Source: Odoribacter sp. OttesenSCG-928-L07 (GTDB lineage: Bacteria > Bacteroidota > Bacteroidia > Bacteroidales > BM520). From it: DNA of 36,911 bases. The notes beneath the pieces were generated by a model. It ran no database searches. It saw only the letters and a program-made list of their open reading frames with translations, and was not told where the DNA came from. Numbering within the stretch: position 1 is the first letter of the stretch; each line of letters starts with the position of its first letter. Location of the stretch: NCBI GenBank assembly GCA_030265965.1, contig JAJDHA010000011.1, positions 1 through 36,911 of the forward strand. The letters run 5' to 3'. This document shows, piece after piece, positions 18,151 through 23,582 of the stretch. The position numbers and the translations under genes are program-made.

Positions 18151-18182
18151 GAAATTATTAAATTAAAAGCATTTCAAATTCA

Positions 18183-18224
18183 TACCAATAAAAATCAAAA
18201 TAACGATTTACCCAAATTCCCGTA
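18183..18224 (+). repeat. 42-bp direct repeat, left copy
   Basis: This copy begins TACCAATAAAAATCAAAATA and ends AAATTCCCGTA. It matches 23243-23284 at 41 of 42 positions in the same orientation. The two copies bracket the toxin-antitoxin and graspetide genes. It may be one end of a mobile island or a member of a dispersed repeat family. Confidence 0.75.
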
Positions 18225-18253
18225 ACAAAAAAAAGATTTCAATAAAAGATTTT

Positions 18254-18279
18254 AAAAGTTTCTAAATTTAGAAACTTTT
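18254..18279. promoter_or_regulatory. Perfect 26-bp palindrome, likely HigA operator
   Basis: The sequence is a perfect palindrome whose half-site is AAAAGTTTCTAAA. It lies directly upstream of the TATCTTTG promoter element of the toxin-antitoxin operon and would cover its minus-33 region. Antitoxins with an XRE domain usually repress their own operon by binding such sites; that this is the site here is inferred. Confidence 0.65.
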
Positions 18280-18282
18280 TTG

Positions 18283-18290
18283 TATCTTTG
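18283..18290 (+). promoter_or_regulatory. TAnnTTTG promoter element of the toxin-antitoxin operon
   Basis: TATCTTTG lies 17 bp before the ATG at 18308 and 3 bp after the 26-bp palindrome. A start at the upstream TTG (18296) would leave almost no leader, so the ATG is preferred. Confidence 0.6.
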
Positions 18291-18307
18291 CAAAATTGCA
18301 AATCAAT

Positions 18308-18655
18308 ATGAGATATTTTGAAACCATATTTTCTAATGAAGTTGAAAAATTCATTGAGGAATTAGATGCGAAAGAGGCAAAAAAGATATTATACAATATT
18401 GATCTTGCAGAACAAACAAATGATCCAAAACTATTTAAGAAACTTGAAAATGAGATTTGGGAATTTAGAACATTGTATAACAAATCACAAATACGTTTGT
18501 TTGCATTTTGGGACAAAACAAAAAGCATAAAAACATTAGTAATTGTAACACATGGCTTAATAAAAAAAACAGATAAAATTCCAAAAAAGGAAATTGAAAA
18601 AGCTAATGATATTAGAATAAAATATTTTGAAAACAAAACAAGAAAGGAAAAGTGA
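18308..18655 (+). CDS. HigB-like toxin (RelE superfamily, Gp49-like)
   Basis: The 115-aa protein (ATG start, MRYFETIFSNEVEKFIEEL) resembles the phage Gp49/HigB branch of RelE-type mRNA endoribonucleases. Family features are LENEIWEFRTLYNKSQIRLF (about residues 50-70), a strand reading TLVIVTHGLIKKTDKIPKKE (about 76-96) and a final lysine-rich helix with EIEKAND. Toxins of this type cut mRNA on the ribosome until bound by their antitoxin. The toxin gene comes first, the typical order for higBA, and the XRE gene follows after 1 bp. Confidence 0.85.
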   Translation: MRYFETIFSNEVEKFIEELDAKEAKKILYNIDLAEQTNDPKLFKKLENEIWEFRTLYNKSQIRLFAFWDKTKSIKTLVIVTHGLIKKTDKIPKKEIEKANDIRIKYFENKTRKEK

Positions 18656-18656
18656 A

Positions 18657-18983
18657 ATGAAAAATGATGAAATGAAATTTCGGACACTATCTGAAATGAA
18701 AGATAAATATATTGGAAAAGTAGGCACAAATGAAAGAGATGAGTATGAGTACGAACTTCAAATGGAGGTTTTGAGCAAAATGATAAAAACCGCAAGACTT
18801 GAGAGGAACCTTACTCAAGAAGAATTGGGAAATCTTGTAGGAGTACAAAAATCTCAAATCTCTAAATTAGAAAATCACGCAAATAGCGCAACAATTGACA
18901 CTATATTAAAGGTATTTAAAGCTTTAAAAGCCGATATTCATTTTAATGTGAAGATTGAAAATCAATACATTCAACTTGTGTAA
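18657..18983 (+). CDS. HigA-like XRE-family antitoxin
   Basis: The 108-aa protein (start at 18657, one base after the toxin stop; a longer frame runs into the toxin gene) has a central helix-turn-helix at about residues 43-95. MIKTARLERNLTQEELGNLV leads into the recognition helix VQKSQISKLENHAN. The acidic, Met-rich N-terminal region may bind the toxin. It is predicted to neutralise the HigB-like toxin and repress the operon through the upstream palindrome. Confidence 0.87.
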   Translation: MKNDEMKFRTLSEMKDKYIGKVGTNERDEYEYELQMEVLSKMIKTARLERNLTQEELGNLVGVQKSQISKLENHANSATIDTILKVFKALKADIHFNVKIENQYIQLV

Positions 18984-19015
18984 GCAGAAAGATTAGCGCT
19001 TAAACTTAAATAACA

Positions 19016-19076
19016 AGAGGCTGAGTCAAAAGCGTTCTCCGCGGTTAAAAAAATTATTGCTTTTGAAACAGCCTCT
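19016..19076. repeat. 61-bp snap-back element / possible bidirectional terminator
   Basis: Arms 19016-19033 and 19059-19076 pair at 16 of 18 positions around a 25-nt loop. It sits between the convergent toxin-antitoxin operon and the graspetide operon, so it could stop transcription from both sides, although neither side has a strong U-tract. The arm GAGGCTGTTTCAAAAGC also resembles insertion-sequence end repeats, so it may be a relic of one. Confidence 0.55.
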
Positions 19077-19158
19077 CGCAATCTTAGGATAAATCCATGA
19101 AATATGTACCAATAGATATCCCTTTGCTTAGCTGATTTTGCTTGGAGTAATTGAAATA

Positions 19159-19347
19159 TTACAACCCTAACCGTTTCTTCATTTCTTCAATTTGGGATTC
19201 AGACATTTTTCCAGTGAGATTATCAATATCTTTTTCTAATTCTTGTAGTTTCTTGTCCATGCAATTTTGACTACAATACTCTCCATATGTTCCGAAATGT
19301 CTTTGAAATAAATTAATTCTCTCTCCACAATACTTACATTTTGGCAT
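19159..19347 (-). CDS. Small zinc-ribbon-like protein, function unknown
   Basis: The 62-aa protein has two cysteine pairs, CKYC at residues 4-7 and YCSQNC near 25-29, which could bind one zinc ion. An acidic and helical C-terminal half follows (LQELEKDIDNLTGKM). I do not recognise the family. It is the last gene of the operon that starts with the graspetide precursor, 20 bp after the 179-aa gene. A role with that locus is inferred only from position. Confidence 0.65.
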   Translation of the reverse strand: MPKCKYCGERINLFQRHFGTYGEYCSQNCMDKKLQELEKDIDNLTGKMSESQIEEMKKRLGL

Positions 19348-19367
19348 AATTTCAAATTTAAATTATT

Positions 19368-19907
19368 TTATAACATATCTGCAAAAAAATATCCACAGAT
19401 TAAAATTGCAAAACACACTATTAAGAAAATAATAATTCCAACAGCTGTCTTAATTTTTTTCTTTTTCCACCCTGAACTCTTTTTTTGAAAATGGGTTAAC
19501 ATAGAATTATTTGGATCAATTGCTTGCAACATTGCAACACCATCATTAAACTTCGATTTTGCCAAAACAAAAATTTCATCAGAAACGTTATCATTCATCC
19601 CTAATTCTACATAAGTTGAAAGTGTTGTCAAAGATTTAAGTAAAGAATTTTTATCTATCGGGTTCAGTTCAATATTTAGAATTTCTTCAAATAATTTATT
19701 GTTTTGCTCGTTAACAATTTCAATTGAGGTAACAGGGTTTTGTTGGGTTTCAGACGAAGTAATTTTTAAACCGTCACTTTCTCCCTTCAGTTTCCCACGA
19801 TTAACGCCCACACGACGGTCATCAGCATAAGCACCATATAACTTGTTGCCCATGGCTTTACCTGTCTTCTTGCCAAATTCATTGAATGCTGTTTTGAAGA
19901 ATCCCAT
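19368..19907 (-). CDS. Tail-anchored membrane protein, function unknown
   Basis: The 179-aa protein starts with MGFFKTAFNEFGKKTGKAMG, a basic segment that could form an amphipathic helix. A polar linker follows, then a helical region (about residues 65-135) without cysteines. A lysine cluster (WKKKKIK) leads into one C-terminal membrane helix, VGIIIFLIVCFAILICGYFF (about 155-175). The topology suggests a cytoplasmic domain anchored in the inner membrane. The family is not recognised. It lies between two small genes in the graspetide operon with gaps of 20 and 23 bp. Confidence 0.7.
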   Translation of the reverse strand: MGFFKTAFNEFGKKTGKAMGNKLYGAYADDRRVGVNRGKLKGESDGLKITSSETQQNPVTSIEIVNEQNNKLFEEILNIELNPIDKNSLLKSLTTLSTYVELGMNDNVSDEIFVLAKSKFNDGVAMLQAIDPNNSMLTHFQKKSSGWKKKKIKTAVGIIIFLIVCFAILICGYFFADML

Positions 19908-19930
19908 AGTTAAAATTTTTAATTAATTGA

Positions 19931-20227
19931 TCATAGCCCAAAATAATCCGACATTTCATCAATTGCAGATGAGTCTTTAGAACCTTTTGCAACTTTTAGT
20001 CTTTGTATCTTACTTATTTCTTCTAGCTCCAATCTAATTTTTAAATCTGACATAAATCTTTCCATTGATTTGATGTAATCCTTTAATTTACATTCAATAT
20101 CATAGTCCGACGGCTCATAATCAAAAGCTAATTTTGTGTTCTGCTTTTCTATTTTTTCTTTTCCCTTAATGTCTTTATATCTTTTCTTCCAAGTAAAATA
20201 CACTTTATAATTATATTCTTCATTCAT
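19931..20227 (-). CDS. Small hypothetical protein in the graspetide operon
   Basis: The 98-aa protein is charged and lacks a signal peptide, membrane helix and cysteines. Its N-terminal half looks beta-rich (YNYKVYFTWKKRYKDIKGK, TKLAFDYEPSDYD). Its C-terminal half looks helical (KDYIKSMERFMSDLKIRLEL). I do not recognise the family. It follows the ATP-grasp ligase gene by 28 bp and is probably cotranscribed with it. Confidence 0.65.
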   Translation of the reverse strand: MNEEYNYKVYFTWKKRYKDIKGKEKIEKQNTKLAFDYEPSDYDIECKLKDYIKSMERFMSDLKIRLELEEISKIQRLKVAKGSKDSSAIDEMSDYFGL

Positions 20228-20255
20228 AATAAATTTAATTTAAATTTTTAAGTTT

Positions 20256-21236
20256 CTATTGTTTTATTAATATTTCCGCAATTGCTTCTGAAATTTTCAT
20301 CCCAGTTTGTTCCTCTACCCATAACCATTGTCCATTGGGATTACATTCAAGAAATACATATTCATTTTCAGGCGTTACAATCATATCAAAACAGCCGAAA
20401 TTCAATTTCATTTTTCGCAAGAACTTAATACAGAAAGTTTTGATTGTTTCAGGTAGTTCAAATGCTTCTTGTATTAATCCATAATCATAACCTTGGCGCC
20501 AATCAATTTTTCCCTTATCGTCATCTAATACTTGTGAATCAATTTTACACGCAAAAACCTTTTCTCCCACTACTGTTATTCTTAGTTCAAATTGTTTTTC
20601 AATATAATTTTGGACAAAATTAATGGATTGAGAAAACATTTCTTCGGGACTATTAGTAATTAATGAAGATTGTATTTTTTGTGCGTAAAACACATACTCA
20701 TATTCATCTCCCAGCCAAACATTATCGTTTTCTATAGATTTTAGCACAACATATTCAAAATTATTAGCAAAAAATACTATATCTGACATTCTATTAGAAA
20801 AACAAGTTGCAGGAGTAGCAATCCCTAACTCTTTTGCAATTTTTAATTGTAGCATTTTAGATGAAGCAACTCTATCATAAACAATGCTTCCAATTGAAAA
20901 AACATCTTTAAGATAGTAACGCAAAAAATATAGAAACCCCTTTGCTTCTTCTAAATTATGTTTATTAATTTCAGGGACGCTTTCAATTAGCAATTCATTT
21001 GGCAACTCAGGGCGACGTTCCCAAATAGCAGTTATCTTACTCCCTCTTACTTCTAAACCGTTTTTAATATTCTTTATATAAAAATCAGTTTCTTTGTCAT
21101 TACAATGCCAATCGAATTGATAATCCGTTAGCAACGCCTCGGTATTTAAGCGAAAAACAGGGATTTGTCTTTCACTTAAATACTTTACAACAGGCGTAGG
21201 ATGAACATCCTCTTTATTAGAAATAATAAAAATCAC
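20256..21236 (-). CDS. ATP-grasp ligase of the graspetide (MvdC/MvdD-like) family
   Basis: Enzymes of this family use ATP to join side-chain carboxylates of Asp/Glu to Thr/Ser (ester) or Lys (amide) in a precursor peptide. The 326-aa protein has the family length and order: N-terminal IIFIISNKEDVH-like start with FRLNTEALL, an RASSK-type segment (VASSKMLQLKIAKELGIATP, about residues 125-145), VVLKSIENDNVW, YIEKQFELRITVVGEKVFAC, KIDWRQGYDYG, and the C-terminal metal/ATP part FGCFDMIVTPENEYVFLECN with PNGQWLWVEEQTGM. GTG is the start, immediately after the precursor's TAA, so the two are tightly coupled. The bond type made here cannot be read from sequence. Confidence 0.9.
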   Translation of the reverse strand: MIFIISNKEDVHPTPVVKYLSERQIPVFRLNTEALLTDYQFDWHCNDKETDFYIKNIKNGLEVRGSKITAIWERRPELPNELLIESVPEINKHNLEEAKGFLYFLRYYLKDVFSIGSIVYDRVASSKMLQLKIAKELGIATPATCFSNRMSDIVFFANNFEYVVLKSIENDNVWLGDEYEYVFYAQKIQSSLITNSPEEMFSQSINFVQNYIEKQFELRITVVGEKVFACKIDSQVLDDDKGKIDWRQGYDYGLIQEAFELPETIKTFCIKFLRKMKLNFGCFDMIVTPENEYVFLECNPNGQWLWVEEQTGMKISEAIAEILIKQ

Positions 21237-21470
21237 TTATTTAACAGATTTTGTGTCATCAATCTCATTCTTTTTATCTCCATTAGCGAGGCCGTTTTTA
21301 CTTGTATTCTTCAAACTTTTTGTGCCAACGGTTCTCATATCATACACTATTTGCCCCATTGGATCATACAAGATTGGTTCATCTACAGATTCTTGAATTT
21401 TTGTTGGATTCATAAATCCCATTAATAACGGCATTGAAAACTCATTCATTTGATTTTGTTGATTATACAT
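21237..21470 (-). CDS. Candidate graspetide precursor peptide
   Basis: The 77-aa peptide is encoded directly before the ATP-grasp ligase. The leader part contains MPLLMGFM (residues 13-20), which lines up with the PFFARFL helix that microviridin leaders use to bind their ligase. The C-terminal part has hydroxyl donors first (Thr47, Thr50, Ser52, Thr56, Ser57) and acidic acceptors after (Asp65, Glu69, Asp71, Asp72), with several lysines. That layout suits omega-ester or omega-amide rings. It lacks the classic TxKxPSD core of microviridins. Met8 is an alternative start. The precursor role is inferred from position and composition. Confidence 0.75.
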   Translation of the reverse strand: MYNQQNQMNEFSMPLLMGFMNPTKIQESVDEPILYDPMGQIVYDMRTVGTKSLKNTSKNGLANGDKKNEIDDTKSVK

Positions 21471-21529
21471 AATATTAATATTTTAATTTTGCCTACTCTA
21501 AAAAGGATTTTCGGCTTACTCCTATATTC

Positions 21530-22642
21530 TTATTTATCAATAAATTCTAAACATTGCTTTGTATCCTTGATAATCAGTTCAATTAATTTTTTGGTATAAA
21601 TATACTCTGTTTCAGATATTTTTATGTTTTTATACTTGAAACTATCTCCATATTTATTGTATTCTTTTTCATTATCTACAGGAAACACAACGCCTTTTTT
21701 TGATATATCATTAAAATTCACCCAGTTTTTCACTTCATTCGAGATATTTTTTGGAGGCATTCTGGTATTATAACTTTCAAAACCTCTCTTATATAAATTC
21801 CCTTGAACTTGTATCAAATACACAAAACCTTTTGTTTTAATTTTTACCTCAATTATGCCATCAGCTCTTGAAAATCCGTGATTAACATATAGTGTCTTTA
21901 TTTTTTCTTTTCCATCCATAATTTGTTTAATGGAGAAATCTTGCTTGTAAAATATTTTTTCATCTTCAAGAATATCCGATATTTTCTCACAAATTTGAGC
22001 ATATTTTGCTTTCAAATAAAAATCTCCAAAACGAATCTCTTTTTCTAATATCTTGTATAAATCTGAATTATTATAATCATATACCTCTTTTTCATCAATC
22101 TTGGTTAACTTACAAATCTCGTCTAGATTTTTTATAAAACGAATATAATCTTCTATAATATTTTTACAATAGCCATCAGTAACAAAAACATTAATCTTTG
22201 CTTCCAATGCATTAGCTAAATCTTTATATGATTGTTTTCTCCAAACATCTGTTTTTTTCGTCGTTGTAAAGAGCGACAATAATACATACTTGCAACTTTC
22301 GCTTTGTTTTTGACAGATTTTTGAACGATATTCTTCTAGTTGACTTAGATTTGGAAAACTTTTAACTTTATTTTCTATTACAATCTCATAATTTTCTCCA
22401 TTTTTAATAGACAAGTCAAAATTACATTCTTCACGCTAAATTTTTTTCTCTCCCAAAACAAAGTCTTTATTGTCGGATAATTCCTGAATTACATATTCAA
22501 ATAATTTTTTTGTATGTTTACACTGTCCTAGCCAATATAAGAAATTGCTGTGAAACAACTCTTTTGAGGATAACGAAATATTGTAAACAGGTGAATTATT
22601 TAGTTCATCAACAATTTCCCTTATACTTTTTTCATTGCACAT
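21530..22642 (-). pseudogene. PD-(D/E)XK nuclease-like gene interrupted by an in-frame TAG
   Basis: The frame from ATG 22642 reads 68 codons (ELFHSNFLYWLGQCKHTKKL), then TAG at 22438-22436, then continues in the same frame for about 301 more codons to 21530. The two parts fit one protein of the PDDEXK_4-like type: an N-terminal helical segment with SKELFHSNFLYWL, then NFDLSIKNGENYEIVIENKV carrying the D...ExK metal-binding core right after the stop. The downstream part has no ATG near its beginning, so it is unlikely to be expressed alone. A single point change (for example from CAG, GAG or AAG) would restore the gene. Related nucleases often sit in defence islands; the role here is not known. 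Confidence 0.75.
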
Positions 22643-22660
22643 GATTGCTTTTTCTCATTT

Positions 22661-22872
22661 ATTTTACGCCTCCACTCGCGGCTTTTGGCATCTCCGGTTG
22701 CGTAAAATAAAAAGGACGCAACCACCCTCTATCTTATTTGCTTGGTAGGTCCTAGTAAAACCCAGAGGTCAAATAAGAGAAAGCGGTTTGCGTCCTTCTT
22801 AGGAAGCAAACCAACTCAAACTCATTATTCACTCCTCTTTGTAAATTTACTAGGTTTACCAAGATGAATAAT
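22661..22872 (-). ncRNA. Structured 5' leader or small RNA with alternative hairpins
   Basis: Read on the minus strand, five segments can pair in a chain: a (22802-22812) with b (22785-22795), b (22785-22797) with c (22712-22723), c with d (22696-22703), and d (22700-22708) with e (22661-22669). The b:c stem encloses an extra 9-bp stem (22732-22740 with 22770-22778) and is followed by a T-rich run, as in an intrinsic terminator. A separate hairpin spans 22824-22872. The layout suggests an attenuator for the nuclease gene or a stand-alone RNA. No known riboswitch class was recognised. Confidence 0.5.
22799..22825 (-). CDS. Possible 8-residue leader peptide MSLSWFAS
   Basis: ATG is preceded by AGAGGAG with spacing of about 7 bases, an unusually good Shine-Dalgarno sequence for this phylum, and the frame ends with TAA after 8 codons. 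Its last codons lie in segment a of the alternative hairpins, so ribosomes on it would block the a:b pairing. It may be a regulatory leader ORF, or a chance short frame. Confidence 0.35.
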   Translation of the reverse strand: MSLSWFAS

Positions 22873-22932
22873 CGTTTTCGCTAATTATGCAATATTTTTT
22901 TATCTACATATTTCTATCATAAAACTACTTTG

Positions 22933-22960
22933 CAAATTTAAATAAAATTTAATAATACAA
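22933..22960 (-). promoter_or_regulatory. Candidate promoter for the structured leader and nuclease gene
   Basis: On the minus strand TTG (22960-22958) and TAAATTTG (22940-22933) are spaced by 17 bp. Transcription would start near 22927 and give a leader of about 285 nt before the ATG at 22642. A second TAnnTTTG match (TATTTTTG) lies at 22981-22974. Confidence 0.45.
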
Positions 22961-23242
22961 TAATATTTAATTGCAAAAATAATATCAAGTTACGCCAAAT
23001 CATTGCACATGCTTTTAAATTTATCTATTATTTACATTTTTATTTTATAAAATATAAATAAAAAACAACAAATAATTAACAACGATCACATTTGAGGAAT
23101 ATTAATACTAATTGTTTTCAAAAACATAAGGTTAATAAGGTTCGGGGCAAAGTCGTAAATAATTGCTATTAAGGTTGTTTTGTCATATTAATAAGGTTTT
23201 AAATAAGGAAAGATACTCATTTGTACTTGTTGGTGGAATTTG

Positions 23243-23284
23243 TACCAATAAAAATCAAAATAACGATATACCCAAATTCCCGTA
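23243..23284 (+). repeat. 42-bp direct repeat, right copy
   Basis: It matches 18183-18224 at 41 of 42 positions, the difference being ATTTA versus ATATA. More diverged related units follow at 23385-23478, so this copy lies in a small repeat cluster. The gene-free stretch 22643-23582 holds the structured leader, an AT-rich part with no gene (about 22880-23240), this repeat cluster and the hcp terminator. Confidence 0.75.
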
Positions 23285-23384
23285 TTGAATGATGTGAAAC
23301 CTCTCGAGGTTTTGGGTAAACAAGATTGGACATGGTTTCTATTGATATGGATTTCCTAACGGAAATAAAAGAAGCATGGAAATT

Positions 23385-23478
23385 CATATCAATAAACAAC
23401 AATATGTTAATACAAAGCCAAATTCCCATCGGGAATCCATATCAATAAACAACAATGTGCCAATACAAAGCCAAATAC
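23385..23478 (+). repeat. Two direct repeat units of about 41 bp, period 53 bp
   Basis: 23385-23425 and 23438-23478 both begin CATATCAATAAACAACAAT and share ATACAAAGCCAAAT. The palindrome ATTCCCATCGGGAAT (23422-23436) separates them. A partial inverted copy (TTTCTATTGATATGG) lies at about 23336-23350. Two units are too few and too diverged for a CRISPR array. Confidence 0.65.
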
Positions 23479-23500
23479 GGAAATAAAAATTTCAAATAAA

Positions 23501-23536
23501 AAAGCCCTCCGAAAGATTTATCTTCCTGAGGGCTTT
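23501..23536 (-). terminator. Intrinsic terminator after hcp
   Basis: AAAGCCCTC (23501-23509) pairs with GAGGGCTTT (23528-23536). On the minus strand the stem is followed by TTTATTTG. It lies 47 bp after the hcp stop codon. Confidence 0.85.
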
Positions 23537-23582
23537 ACAATTTTAGGATAAATTCAAATTTTTGACCTATCCAAAAAATATC

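Noticed and set aside
18268..18795. Minus-strand frame of 175 codons opposite the toxin-antitoxin genes
   Set aside because: Very Phe/Ser-rich product, antisense to both genes and spanning their operator.
21530..22414. C-terminal nuclease part as an independent gene
   Set aside because: Its apparent start is a TTG in the middle of a conserved strand, and the upstream 68 codons are in the same frame; it is better read as one gene broken by TAG.
22436..22438. TAG recoded as an amino acid genome-wide
   Set aside because: TAG ends other genes normally, for example the CoADR fusion at 16971-16973 and the thioredoxin at 17501-17503.
23217..23429. Open frame of 70 codons on the minus strand in the repeat cluster
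   Set aside because: It is made of the 42-bp repeat and palindromes, with no promoter or recognisable domain.
23385..23478. Possible CRISPR array
   Set aside because: Only two diverged units, a 12-bp gap made of a palindrome rather than a spacer, and no cas genes.
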